Notes under the pieces: generated by a model
Seen by the model: the letters and a program-made list of their open reading frames with translations, nothing else
Database searches by the model: none
Told to the model about the DNA's origin: nothing
DNA from: Timema cristinae
Taxonomy: Eukaryota > Arthropoda > Insecta > Phasmatodea > Timematidae
Length of the DNA: 64,000 nt
Direction: 5' to 3'
Assembly (NCBI GenBank): GCA_039000515.1
Contig: JBCFYV010000012.1
Coordinates: forward strand, 30,183,821-30,247,820
Made by a program: the position numbers and the translations under genes
Part shown: positions 29,181 through 41,829 of the stretch, one piece after another
How the letters are laid out: each line of letters opens with the position of its first letter
Numbering within the stretch: the stretch's first letter is position 1

Positions 29181-30840
29181 TTTTAAATTTAAACAGTATG
29201 ATATTAAGGATGCAGCTATAATTGTACTTAACAACAATAATAGCTGGGCTAGTTGATCTATTGTGACAAAGAAAACCATCCCCTTTAATTATAATCCCTA
29301 TTTACAATCATCCATACGTCACTATTCCAACAATATTACTACTTCTAAATGGTATCACCTCTTTGGCGTGTATTGGAAAGGTTCTTTTGTTTTGTTATTG
29401 GCGTGGGGTTGAAAAGAAGTGATATTAATGCCGGGATGTAAACACTTTACAATCATTAGAAAAGAAGAAAAAAAGGACTTGTTCCACTACTTATTACCAG
29501 TTTAAGATTATGAAAGGATGTACACCAGGATCTTGATTACTACTTGAAGAGTTTGTGAGGACATGCATATCCTTCAGTAAACATAAAGAGATATGTACAT
29601 ATGATCGAGTTCTCGACTACAGATGGTCTAGGGTGAGAAGTTTCAATTTTCTTATATTATTGCGGGACTGAGGATGGTTTTAATAAAAAAAAGGTAAATA
29701 ATAGGTGGCTGTGAGCAGTGTGGCTATTTTGTTTGACTCAAAGAAGTCTAATTGTGTTAAGGGTAAATAATAAACTTTCTGTGCCATAATTTTGTACGTT
29801 GTTGGACTTAGGTATATATGTTGGTTTTATTTTGCCTTTGAAAATGTAAGGAAAAAGGTTTTTTTTTTATTTTGTTATCGAATGATTTAAATTGAATTAA
29901 GATTGTGATATAATAATTATAGCTTTGACAACAAAACAAATGTTATATAAATATGTTAACCTAGATATGTGATTTACCGGAGCTCCGCAGGCAGGTTAAG
30001 TATAAGTGCCTATCTAAACCCAGAGGTCCCGAGATTAAATTTCCTCGTGCAACTGAGCTAGATAAAATTGAACTATTTCTTTTTACATACAACATTAGGA
30101 GAAATATATATTTAATTAAAATAACTAATATTTTTTTTTACTTATTTTTTTCACACTATCACTATACATTTGGCTAGTGCACTACATTTATTTAAACACT
30201 ATAATTTCTCTAGTATGTTACATTTTATTTAGACACGATATTTGCTAATATGTTACATTTAATTTCAACACATTATATTTGGTAGTATGTTATATTTATA
30301 TAAAACACTATATTTGACTAGTAGGTTATATTTAATTCAAACACTATTTTTGGCTAGTAGGATTATGTTAGATTTGTACTAAACCCTCTATATTAACATG
30401 GTATTTTACATTTAATCTAAATACTTTTTTTGTTCCATAGACAGATACGTTTCCAAATAACCTTAATCAAACATAAGCTTACTATATATAACCTTTATAA
30501 AATAAACATTCATTTGTAATAATAAAAAAAATATTCATTTGAAAATTAAATATTTTTCTCGGAAATGTTTCAAACCTAGTTAAAAAACTACTGACAAGTG
30601 TAGGTATTTGCTCATCAGAGTGAGACAGATTGTTGTTTGTTTTTTCACCCTGGGATACCACAGAACAGTGGTAAATAAAGTGTATGCATGCAGTGGCTTC
30701 TGTTTCCTCTCTCTGGTCAATTTGTCACTAGAAGAATAAAACAAGCGGACAAATAATACGGGAATATTGGGAAAGGCGAGGTGTGAATTCTGTTCGGATT
30801 AGATTGTCAAAGGTATAAAGCTACCTTTAACAAGTTTTAA
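29181..30840. other. Intergenic, no recognised gene
   Basis: AT-rich. The segment 30170-30430 has a loose 50-60 bp periodicity of TATATTTGGCTAGTAGGTTA-like phrases (six or so units of TAGTATGTTA and CACTATATTT), a decayed tandem array. Confidence 0.4.
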
Positions 30841-30844
30841 TAAT

Positions 30845-31535
30845 ATTAATTGCTAAGCGCTCCACACACGGTCAGTTTGGATTGAACTGTGGCTTTGAAC
30901 ACACACGCGGTCAGTCTGTAATAGAGTGTTGTTGGTACTGGACAAGTGTTTATGTTTTTTAGGCTTGAATATGGACTAATATAGTGTGACTAAGTTGCAC
31001 TTATTGTTGAAAAGCGTAAACATAAGGGATGGAAAATAAAATTGTAGGTGAAGGAATGGCAATTGAAGCGAGGACAGTATTCTCATATTATGTTGCTTAG
31101 TATTTCCTTATTTAATGTTGGCTCTACCGTTTCCACCATGTAAAATATAACCAAGTAGGCTTCACACTAATATCATAATCTTTAATTTTTACATTTAACA
31201 AGCCATACCTAAATATATTCCAAAAGAAAGTCTTTCAATCAGGAAGCCATTGAACAGTCACAGGCACAAGAATGAAAGCACAATACAAATAAAGTTATTC
31301 AGACAATTTAAATGTAAGATATTACTTCACTTCTCAGTAAAAACAATGTATCAATAAACATAGGAGACCAACACACAATGGTGTTTGATCCAAGACAATC
31401 GGCAGCAGACTGATGGACTGATCTTTTGGACTGGCCTCTCAACCGCTCTCCCCACACGCAGTCAGTTCGGACTGATGGATGTTCAGAACACATTCTAGTT
31501 TGATGGAAAGTCATCAGATTGTCAGTCCATCAGTC
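30845..31535. mobile_element. Possible DNA-transposon remnants with CACACGGTCAGT motifs
   Basis: GCTCCACACACGGTCAGTTT at 30858 and CTCCCCACACGCAGTCAGTT at 31447 are similar and in the same orientation. They are followed by ACTGATGG-type palindromic phrases seen at ends of some cut-and-paste elements. No complete pair of inverted ends could be matched. Confidence 0.3.
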
Positions 31536-32069
31536 AATATATTAATCAAATCATATATTAATCATATTATATTTAATTATCACGGATATGATAATAATAT
31601 AGAAGCTTAAGGCTTAAAATTTAAAGTCACCTTAAATTTGAATATATTAATTATATCTATAGAGTGTTATATGTTATATAATCTCACATATCAACTTTCA
31701 ACAGTTGATTATTTTTATAATTTTCTCGTCTCAAATATGTAATTTTAATAACCTCAAATATTTTATTATTAGTTTATACATACTTTTTGTCTATTTTATC
31801 AACAATAAATTAATATTTGTTATAATATATCAACTCATTTAACCTTATATAAAATAATCCCTTGTAAATTTTTTGCTAAATATTAAGTTACTTCAAAATA
31901 TAACTTCAATTTTCTTTCCCTATTTTTGTAATACCTTCAATTAAGCCTATTCATAGGAAAATAAATATGGTTTTAGTCATGTTGATAGAAGTGCACCAAA
32001 AATTGAGCCATTTTATTCATATAAATTTGTTTTAAAACAATTTATTGTATTAGTTGTGAAATTTACTTC

Positions 32070-32305
32070 TTTTTGCCATGTCTCACTACTTGGTTGGACT
32101 ATGCACATATATATTAATTATTCTATTGTGCTAAAGACGAGGGAGATTAAATTAATAGGAAGTAGACACGTATTTACTTAGAGGAATAGTGAGCAATTAC
32201 TCATAAAAACACTCTCAATATATCTGACTAGGATTCGAACCTCAATCTTACCATCACCAGCAGTCCAGTATTTTTTGATAGTAACATCTTTAACCATTCA
32301 AACAC
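32070..32305 (-). mobile_element. tRNA-derived SINE (type 2), diverged
   Basis: On the minus strand box B GGTTCGAATCC is intact (complement GGATTCGAACCTC near 32230), with the GACTGCTGGTGATGG segment upstream and the degraded body and tail (complement TGCCATGTCTCACTACTTGG) downstream. Confidence 0.7.
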
Positions 32306-32499
32306 AAAGGTTGGTTGTATTTTACTCCATTCCAATAGACTGTATAAGTTAAAACATAAAAACAATCATTTAAGCCCTAAGGTAATTAGATAAATTATCA
32401 ACTACCCACACCCCCCAAATTTATATTTCCCTAACCACGTAAAAAGAATTTTAAAATATCTGGCATGTTAAAAAAAATCAACCCTTTAATAACAATGAT

Positions 32500-32722
32500 A
32501 CGATTAATAATCAGTCTCGCCTTCTCTAGTTTTCCAGTGACGTTGAGATTGGAGTTCGAATATCAGCTAAGTGTACAGAGGAGGTGTGTGCTTTATTGTT
32601 GCTAACTCTCCTTCTTGCCAAATGCGGGCTATTTCCTCTAGATGCAACATTCCTTATTCTTACTCTCCTAGCGTAGTTAAAATGCTTATAGTCCAGAAAG
32701 GTAGTGAGACGTGGTAAAATCT
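32500..32722 (+). mobile_element. tRNA-derived SINE (type 2), diverged
   Basis: Plus-strand order: TTGAGATTGGAGTTCGAATA (box B), GTGTACAGAGGAGGTG, GCCAAATGCGGGCTATTTCC, TCCTAGCGTAGTTAAAATGC and the tail AGGTAGTGAGACGTGGTAAA. Confidence 0.72.
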
Positions 32723-34310
32723 TATAACTGAAATAATTAAAAAAATTATAACCTTTTGTGTTAAATATCCCTATAGAATGAACTATACTTTTTGGAGAGA
32801 CTGTATATGTTAGTGACCCTCGAAGGCCTCTGAAATATCCGTAGAAAGTTTTGTGGTGACTTTACGTCACAGATGGCTGGACAGCTTCAAACGGCTTTCC
32901 ATTCAAACTACGCCGAATACCAATCACTTCGTGAGAGGGATAAATTGCTACCGCAAGCTAGTAGATACCGAAATGCCTCAAGGTTAGACGGAACCTAAAG
33001 AATTGGTTGGTGCAGAATGCATGAAAATGGGACCGGATTGATCATAGCAAATTAGGCTTTTACTAGGGGTTTAATGCTTGGATTATTTCATTCGATTCGA
33101 ACTCGAGCCAAGTAATACAAAAAGATCTCGATTCCAAGTATATTCATAATTTATTTATTTTAAAAGTAAAATAATATTATTTTAGATGTCAATTCATATA
33201 AAGGATGAAATGTGAATACCACATCTTTAAAATGTGAGATTTTAAAAATATATGAAAACAACACGTGTTCTTAAATAAGAATAACACTATTTTTATAAAT
33301 TGGGAATACTTTTGAAAATAAAGAAATGAAAATGTTAGTTTTTTAACTAGAAATAACAGTTTAAAATACATTATTTAAAATTAAGAACAACACTCATATA
33401 AAAATAATCCCTATAGTAGAAAACAATCAAAAGTGTTAGAATATTCATGTCTTTAAATACATTAAAATTACACTCACAATTATGAGAATATGTTCTAAAA
33501 ATTGACGTCCAAACTAGCTAATCTTTCCCCAAAATGAGCCTTCGTAACTTTGATAACCCTATAAAAAAACATAAGAATCACAAGCAGTTAGAAATTTGAA
33601 CATTTCATATTTCGTTTATTAGTAAACGTAATAGTCGTACATTTTCATATTTTTGTCCCAGTTCCATTCCTCTAAGAGCTGTTTCGCATGCGCCTTATAC
33701 GAGCACCTTCTAGAAGCTTTCTTATTGCGAGATTTATATAAATTCATTTTTTAGTGCTTATTATATAGTTGATAGTTATATTTTAAAATAAAAAATAAAA
33801 TTGTTATAATTTTTTTAGTGGACTCTGTGAAATAGTAAAGGCTTTTTTATTTAAGTACTTTAAGTTAAATATGATTTATTACAATGTTTATCATAACTGA
33901 TTTTAGACAGATTAACCAACAAAATTCTATAACTAGATAGTAGCTAATGCTAGTTTTGTAGTTGAACATATCATTACAAGTTTTAAATATCTTAAGTTCA
34001 AAACCAATTAGTGTATTATCGATGTTAAATTTTAAATCCAAACGAGATTTTAAATTTTATAAAGTTAACATGTAAAGATATGTTAATTTCCATGCCACGG
34101 TAATGCATTTTAAAATAAGGATAATACAGAATGGACGAAAATATTGAATTAGTGTACTGATATAAAGTAGCAGTTTTAGATCTCTATTACGTTAATAATT
34201 TGAAACTTGATATTGATTTTTAACTGTTTGTTAAGTTAATGAATGATTTATAAATGAAACTGCCGATCTCATCTATATTAAATAACCTATATTTACCTCT
34301 TTTTTAAAAA
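32723..34310. other. Intergenic, no recognised gene
   Basis: A slightly GC-richer patch at 32800-33060 could hide a decayed coding fragment, but no family is recognisable. The remainder is very AT-rich. Confidence 0.3.
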
Positions 34311-34314
34311 TATA

Positions 34315-34354
<40 letters not shown>
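34311..34354. repeat. TA then GA microsatellite
   Basis: (TA)n passing directly into (GA)13. Confidence 0.95.
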
Positions 34355-34832
34355 TTTAGGTACTGTACATCAAGAGGAAGCTAGAAAATGACTATCCTAA
34401 AAAATATTCGATCTCGATCCTGAGCTTAATGACAAACTTGGCGCCAAGATTGAAATGTGAATACTCGCATAACCCTCCCTAGCTTTTACTCAACATCGTG
34501 GCTATTATGACTGTAGGAGGTAGATTTCATTCCCTTCACCCTACTCGAACACTGAGATGTTTTTCAGATGTCCAGCAATTCCAAATTACTATAAAGTATT
34601 TAGTTATTTCAAAATAAAGGTCACCCGAAATGCAGGCGAGAGGGAAAAACATGTCCTTATGACATTAAAAAGCTTACATGCTAAAATAAAAATATAGATT
34701 AAAGGTAACTAGCTTGGTTTGGACGATAATTCACGTGAAATGTCACAGTTCTTGGACTGAGGTAAATAATTATGAGAAACCTCTAACCTTTGTAACAAGG
34801 TGAATACACTAGAATGTTCAATGTATTAATAT

Positions 34833-35370
34833 CAGACCTGGTTTAACCACTAAGCAATACAGGCACGTGTTTAGGGCACCAAGTGAAGAGGAGTATCACT
34901 GAGTACTGGTACCATAGCTGTAGCCATTGCATTTTAAGGAATTCCAGATTCATAGAAATTATCTAAGCGCATATTTTAATTGCAGCCATTTTTACTATTT
35001 GATTATTTTACTACACCCAAATCAACCGGAATTAGATTATTATGCGTCCCACGAGGTTATTTGATATTTGAGATAACTGTCTACGTATTGGATGAAACAG
35101 GGATGAAAATGTGTATTTTGGTCGGTTTATTTAGTTATAAATAGTAATTATATTATATTTCTTGCTCCTATTTAATGTTAAATAAATATAATATATTTAG
35201 TTCGGTTGTTCTGGATTGCCTTGCTTTTAGTATAACGGAGGTGTTAAATACCTGTTTAACCTTTAACTCTCATTGAGTCTTAATATCTTGCCATCTAAGC
35301 AATAGAATGGCCTTGGGGGAACCAATATTGGGCTTCACTTAGGGCATCATACGCCCTTAATTTGGCCCTG
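34833..35370. mobile_element. Non-autonomous hAT element, 538 bp
   Basis: The left end CAGACCTGGTTTAACCACTA continues with AGGCACGTGTTTAGGGCACC. The complement of the right end is CAGGGCCAAATTAAGGGCGT followed by TGCCCTAAGTG. This CAGxxCxxGxTTxA plus GGGC-rich style is typical of one hAT group. Flanking octamers ATTAATAT and AATAATCT agree at six of eight positions. There is no coding capacity. Confidence 0.7.
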
Positions 35371-36081
35371 AATAATCTTCTTGGCAACAGGTGGTTTGGA
35401 AATACACAAATCATTTCCAAAACTCCATATCAATGTGAGTTGAAAAAGCAAACACGATTATAATGCAATAGTAAGTATTTAAAAAAAATATAGTTCTAAG
35501 TTCAAAATTATTATAATTCACTGATTAGAGTCACAGACCATCCTTAAAAAGACTCATTTTTAACAGATTATAAAATAATATTCTAAGATAATTGGTGATT
35601 GTTATAGTGGTTTCAAAACTATCGAATTGTCAAATTTATTAAAAATACAGCATTGTGATTATGATATATCTCTTTAGGTAGGGTCCACCCTTAATTTTCA
35701 CACGCACTTTTTAAACTCCTTTCTATATTTACTAATTAATAATCCAAGTAATATATGTATTTAATAATTCAAACATGCATTGTACTAAAAGATCTGGAAA
35801 TGGGATTGGAACCCGAGACTTTTGATTGAAGCGCCAAGTTTTCTACTACTGTAATATTCGAGGCCATCTGGGAGAACTGATAAGAAGATAAGTAATAATT
35901 ATTATTACTATTATATTAAAATAATTAAAATGAAGTATGGCTCTCTTAACATGAGGGACTCTAGAGAATTATGTGGCATATTCTCACTTTAAATTGATGT
36001 TTGTGGTTAAGGGCTAGCTAGCTAGCCTCTGTTTATACTATAACCATGATGGGGTAGAAATGAGAACGGTATAGCTTGGAG

Positions 36082-36337
36082 GAGTGGTTTTCAAACTATG
36101 GTACGCGTACCCCCAGCGGTATGCGCATGAGTTTCAGGAGGTACGCGAGCAGCTCTCAAGGGAAAATGGACAAAATGACAAGATAACAAAACATTGCGGG
36201 AGTTTTCGAGGCAACTGAGGAATATTTAATTTTTTGGTTTACCTGTCATTTGGGAAAATTTTATCATGAAGATAGAGTACATTAAACTTTTATACCATGA
36301 TCAAGGGGTACAACCTAAATAAGTTTGAGAGCCACTG
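36082..36337. mobile_element. hAT-type MITE, 256 bp
   Basis: The left end is GAGTGGTTTTCAAACT and the complement of the right end is CAGTGGCTCTCAAACTTATT, each followed by a GTAC/ACCCC block (GGTACGCGTACCCCC on the left, GGGGTACAACC on the right). The CAGTGGTTCTCAAACT consensus is characteristic of Charlie-like hAT elements. Flanking octamers GCTTGGAG and TTTTAGAG match at five of eight positions. Confidence 0.72.
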
Positions 36338-36344
36338 TTTTAGA

Positions 36345-36670
36345 GGATGTGTACGCATTTGTGTTGAGAAAGAATGAGAAAGTATCTAGGTAAAAATACC
36401 CTCAGCACTCTAGGCTCGGATTCAAACCATGATATCCCCGTAACCATCAATCCGTACAAGCCAAGGCTCACGCCTTATCCCTTTCGCTTATACGTGTGGG
36501 TTTCATTCCTCACATGAGATGGCACGCAGACAAATGCGCCAACCACGTATTATCTAGTTCGTAGGTTACTGGAATGTAGGAGATCGAGTCTCATCTGCGT
36601 TTACTAAGAGTGCTTTTTACTAAATGGTTTCCCCTTAACCTCTACACAACTACAGGTAAATCTCTTATAA
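36345..36670. mobile_element. Two SINE (type 2) relics in opposite orientation
   Basis: At 36345-36485 a minus-strand copy has box B GGTTTGAATCCGAGCC (complement), CGGGGATATCATGG and an AAGGCGTGAGCCTTGGCTTG head. At 36520-36670 a plus-strand piece carries GGAGATCGAGTCTCATCTGC, CTAAATGGTTTCCCC and CTCTACACAACTACAGG. Tails are lost. Confidence 0.6.
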
Positions 36671-38680
36671 ATGATATATTCCTCCTCCCTACCCAATTGG
36701 TTTGATTTAAACTTCGTAGCCTGGATAGGTTCTAAGACAATTCACAACTATATTTATTCAATTATTTTTCTTTTAATTCACCTAATATAAACATTTATCC
36801 AACACTAAACATACATGAGGCATTGAATGTATACCTTGATTTTCTTACGAATAGACGTATGGAGCACCTTTCAGAAAATTCAAATATTTTTTTATAGTCA
36901 ACATTAAAAGCATTTTACTATATTATTAGTGCTATTTTATAGGTTTTGATAATCTTTATCAAACGTGACAGCTCCGGATAGCAAGATTTGAAGAAATTAA
37001 TACGTTAAAGTATAATTTAAAACTTTTTAAAATGTCATAGATATCAGTAGGAAAATTGGGGTGTGCATACTCAAATAACACGATATCAAATGGACCAAGG
37101 TACTAACAATTGTTTGAAACCTAAAAATGCCATCCAAATCTCAGTTATATAAAGCGCGGGTACAATAATGGGACTTTAGGGCTAGGGGTATAAACCAACT
37201 GTTTGTTGATAAAAGAGAGAACGAGTAAAGGAGATATTTAATGACAGTTGGAAAATCATTTATTGAGGTTGATTAACACAATCCAAACAGAGAGAAAGAC
37301 AATCGTTATTATTTTAAAAACATCAATTTTATTCACTCAGTAAGAGATTTATAGTTTTTTAACTTATATAATTGGTGGTTATTACAATTGTTTACAATGT
37401 AAATGACACACAGAACATTGTCGCGATCAGGGCTGGAGCGGGAGGACGATACACGTGACACATGTGAAACAACATTTCGGCAGATCCGATCGTCGTTCCG
37501 TCACGGTCATTGTGGCGTTCAACATTTTCCATCAGTCGTGTGTTGTAGCGGTGGAATACCAACGTCAAAACTATGGATAAACAACAACTACCACAGCATA
37601 CACTTCAAGACATTTTACAACAAAACAAACAAGAGAAAGTAAATTGGGGCAGACATAGCAAGGATAGAAGATAATGTTAATGCTTCCTAATTTGAAATTC
37701 CAAGAAATCAGTGGATAATAAAAAACATTTTGCATTAATGACAAAGAAAGATATTTAATTTTTCATAAACTTGTTTGATCACAGTGTTGAAGAAGAATAC
37801 ATACATGAGAAAAGCCTCACGTGTTAAGGAAAAGATGCCATAACGATGCGCTTTCTAGACGCTACATTTTCGAAATAAGATACAAGTTATCAACCTCCAT
37901 TTGCTGAAGTGTTTGAATATCAAATAGAGACACTGATTAAAATTTGCAGCTAATTGTGTTATTGATATAGCGTATATAAACAAGACAATACAGCAGTGGC
38001 TTTATAAACACATTTGTATGGCAACAGTTATTCAAGTGTGATGGTTTATTTGTATTTTTCAACACTTGATTAAATTAGATCCTGCTGATAAAACTCTTCA
38101 TCCAAGGCAAGATCTGGCATCGGAGTTTATGAAGCAGTGGTAGTTCCAGGCAATTTAGAATGATTTGGGAAAGATTGTGATGTAAATTATATACCCTTGG
38201 GAAGGAGATGGAGACTATGATTATGATATTGCTGCATTTATTTAAGATTATGGGATTGTATAAAGAAATGGGGAATTGTTTGACATTTAAGGCTTGTGAT
38301 GGAATGAATAGGATGTCATACAGGCCATTTGACAGGATTGGAGAAGAAGGGTTAAGATTTGTCTTATAAAAGCCCGTGTCATCGTTTAGGAAAATATCCA
38401 CGATTTCATTTTGAATGGTACCTTTTGCAACAAGAATTATAAAATTTTGTTATTTTTTATGCACAAGAAACTCAAACTTTCAAGAGATTATTCAATCCAC
38501 CGATTAACTTTTTTATTTTATTTTTTAGTTTAGTTGGCAGGCTGTGAAAATGGCAGGGACAAATCACTACAATTTCCAGTAAACGCGTTATTTCTTCATT
38601 TTCTTTCTTCTGTACAGTTGGAATATGTAGTGCCATTTAAACATTATATGGCACTAAAAATAAGTACGGTCAATAATAAT
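36671..38680. other. Intergenic, one unassigned GC-richer open frame
   Basis: A 79-codon plus-strand frame at 37403-37642 lies in DNA notably richer in C and G than the flanks, but its Arg/Ser/His-rich translation matches nothing I recognise. A 108-codon minus frame at 38075-38401 likewise lacks domain features. Neither is called as a gene. Confidence 0.3.
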
Positions 38681-38839
38681 TAATATAGGTCATAGAGTGG
38701 GTCATTATTGTCACTTGGCCATAATCCTCAAGAAGAAAACCTCTCTTCACTCAAACGCTTCCTAATGAGCCATTTGCATATTTTTATAGGGGTCTTCAAA
38801 ATCTGAATGGGGTTTGGGCTATTAAAATATGCACACTAG

Positions 38840-39640
38840 TAATATTATTTCTGTTACTTTACGGATACCCACAACAGAAGGATGGCTAGTCATTGTTGAA
38901 TAACTTGAATAAATGTGGACATTTACTCATTGCTTAGGAGTGTTGGATGGCAAACATGTGGTTCTGTAAGCCTCCTTCAATAAAGTAAGTGAATTTTTAA
39001 ATTTATAAATGAGCACTTATCTTTATTCTTTTCGTCTTGGTCGGTGCCTTCGTCGATGTTGACTGTCAGGGCAGAGTTTTTGAAAATAGTGTTTAAAAAA
39101 AATTATATCTTATAAATTAAGTTAGAACAAAATATCTTGAATATTCCAAAACCTTAATGATTTGAAGGAAGTGCAAAAATATATTTTTTTATTGGAGATA
39201 AAGCATTTGCACTTATCTCAATATTAAATAAAATCTTTCCGGGAATGCAACTTAAAGGTTCCCACCAAATATATTTTAATTATAGGGTCCAAAGAGCTCG
39301 CACAGTTTTCAAAAATGTATTTGGAATGTCTTCAACCTTGTTTACATTAATTCTAAAACCACTAATATTACTTCCAGCAAAAGCTGCATTCGGGTGATAA
39401 CTGTAAACCAAAATTCACAATTTCTTACAAAGAAATAAATAATCATTGTATATTTATTCACCATCAGAAAGTATGGATTATAAAGTATAAGGACAGTTAT
39501 TTTCTGTGTCTTAGAGACAGATAAAATCAAAATAGGATAATACATTCTTTTAGATGTGTTCACCGAAAGCCTCCTGTTGATACAATCAAAATAATACAAG
39601 AAATAGCAGATTTTTCATGAAGAAAAGACTAGTTGATTGG
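38840..39640 (+). pseudogene. PIF/Harbinger transposase pseudogene (DDE_Tnp_4 type)
   Basis: Plus-strand frames, with shifts, read TTEGWLVIVE, then CLGVLDGKHVV (the D-G-K-H block with the first catalytic Asp, near 38940), VGAFVDVDCQGRVFENSVFK (near 39050), GDKAFAL (second Asp block, near 39200), and NYRVQRARTVFKNVFGM (near 39280). In relatives the last block has Glu (RVVENAFG) and here that position appears as Lys. A C-terminal INNHCIFIHH-like relic and LVDWK ending extend to about 39640. Stops and frameshifts show it is dead. No terminal repeats were located. Confidence 0.82.
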
Positions 39641-40019
39641 AAAACTAATAATGCGTAAACGGCGAACATTAAAAAAAAAAAGTTCTACTCAGTTATTAAA
39701 TGAAGGAAAGGAGTTCAAACTAGTTTAAATTTCATAAATTGTCCTTGCATTTTTTTAGTGTAGCATTGGTTTTACTATGGAAGTAACAAAATTAAACCTT
39801 ACCGTGCACCTAGTTTCCAACGGTTTATCCTTTACCAACAAGAATAGCAAACTTTAAAAAGCAAATAATTTGCTTTTTTACACTTAATCAGCATCTGTAG
39901 TAATGTGAGATTAAGAATTTTCAAAATATTTTTTGATGTAATTTTATTAGCTATATCAAATGTGCCTATATTATTACCAACCTATAATAAATGTTGCAGT
40001 TCTAGAGTTTAATAGGGTA

Positions 40020-40830
40020 AATAAACCAATGGCACGGTGTGCCGCACAGTCTTTCTCCCGCTTTTATTTTAAAATAGGCATTTAAAAACTCGTAAAAATG
40101 TTGAAAGGAAGTAATAGGACTATACATTGTTGTAGAAACACCACACCAAAGATTATAAGAGAAATAACATCCACTGTTACTTACTCTATGGCTTTAAGAT
40201 CTAGGAACACTGTTACATAAAAAGTGATATGAGATAAACATCTTTGTCCACCAAAGAACATAAGAATCAAATTCATTTTCAACGACCTGAATTAAAAAGT
40301 ATATATATTTGCCTATAGCTCAGAAATTATTAGTTTTATAAAATATATTTCATTTTTTTTTTCTTTAATAGTAGTCTACTACAACTTTACAATGATAAGT
40401 TAATTCGTATTTCAACTAGTTGCAGAGAAATTATGAAAATTGGAAAATATATTCCATGTAAGTACCCTCAAAGTCATTTTAATGAGAAAATTAAAATAGC
40501 CATCTTGTTAATAATGATGAACAGTGACCTAGATATAAAATTTAATTAAAACCGTTAGAGTGAATTTAGATAAAATCGATTTTTATAAATCTCTTTGCCC
40601 TTCAATAAACAAACCTTAAATTTAAAGAATTAGATATATAATTCCAAAAACACATCTAGGAGACCTTATAAAAACACCAGATACAGATAGAAAGATGGCA
40701 TCATAAAATAACTTTTTTTAAGGGGTCATGGATCATGAAACGTCAACATGTATCAAAATTTTGAGTTCGATGTTTTTTTGACAATCACAATACTTTCTCT
40801 CTTAGGTGTCAAGAGAAGGCAAAACTAAAC
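40020..40830 (+). repeat. Dispersed AT-rich repeat of unknown type, copy 2
   Basis: It begins near AATAAACCAATGGCACGGTG and contains TTACTCTATGGC, CCACCAAAGAACATAAG, TTTTATAAAATATATTTCA and AGTACCCTCAAAGTCATTTT. It ends with the core ATCATGAAACGTCAACATGT, then GAGTTCGATG and GACAATCACAATACTTTCTC. This is collinear with copy 1 (complement) and copy 3. Confidence 0.72.
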
Positions 40831-41829
40831 ACAGTAAAACATTGTTCTTGAATTTTGCATTAAAACGTAATAGGAATCAGTTATTTTATTAATAGATATA
40901 TTTGGGTTCCTTAATCACAAAACTTACATATGCATTACTGTTTCTTTTGATTGTTCCAATACTTGCTATAATTTAATTCTTTTCTCTACTCAGTATTGAC
41001 CATAACTTTTGTCATTATTTTTCTTACAGGCATACACATTAGTTCCCATTTTTCCTGATATCTATTCCCACGAATCATTGGGTTGAATTTTATTAAATAG
41101 GTGTTTCACACTCTGAAATAATATTTTCTATTTATACATTTATATTAAATTAAAAATACTAATTCTCGGTCGACTCCATCTTACTGCACTAAGAAAATTG
41201 AATGAATAAAACACGAACCACGACAGTTTTTGTTTCGGAGAACGTCCAGGCATCGTATCCTCACCTCGATATTCCTCTGATGAGACTACGAAATACCGAC
41301 TCGAAGAGGGACGCAGTGGTTTGAGACGCGTGTCGCTCTTAAGTTTGCACCGAGGCTACAAGAAGATCTCGCCCAAAATACTGCGTTCAAGATAAGCGTC
41401 GAGGATAGGATACGAGGTTCATTAACAAGTGTGTATCTTGCTCAAGGTGGCTTCAAATGCATTCAGGGACCCTTTACAAACTTCTTAACTCTAGCTTGAG
41501 TGATTACAAAGATTATCTAAGGCTTTAGCACCATTCCAATTAGAGAACCTTAAGGTTTTGCACTCGGTCCACGACGAGTCCCGAGCCGACTAAAGACAAG
41601 AAACTTCCACACTAAACAAACACGCTCCGTGTTACTCGGTTGATTAATTAGGAGCTGGAGAGGATACTATAGTGGGACTAAGGTTAAAAGAGCCTCTAAA
41701 CTTGATATATAATAAGATTAGTAGTGTAGCTGACATTCCCAATATTGCATAGGATTATTTAATACATGATAAAAATTGCATCTTCTGAACATGTGGCTTG
41801 GGGTGTGAGTTTATAAAAGTATATTTAGT
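40831..41829. other. Spacer with GC-richer block 41200-41700
   Basis: The block between the two plus-strand copies of the dispersed repeat is clearly GC-richer than its flanks but has no long open frame. Pieces such as CGAGGATAGGATACGAGG are internally repetitive (CATCGTATCCTCACCTCGA is a near inverted counterpart). It may be part of the same large unknown element. Confidence 0.35.

Noticed and set aside
30845..31535. Complete DNA transposon with CACACGGTCAGT ends
   Set aside because: The two motifs are in direct, not inverted, orientation, and no matching opposite end was found.
37403..38401. 79-codon and 108-codon frames as host genes
   Set aside because: No domain, no splice logic and no similarity I could recognise; they lie just left of a Harbinger pseudogene and may be chance.
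38075..38680. N-terminal part of the Harbinger transposase
   Set aside because: Translations in both strands did not match the helix-turn-helix or accessory regions of that family.
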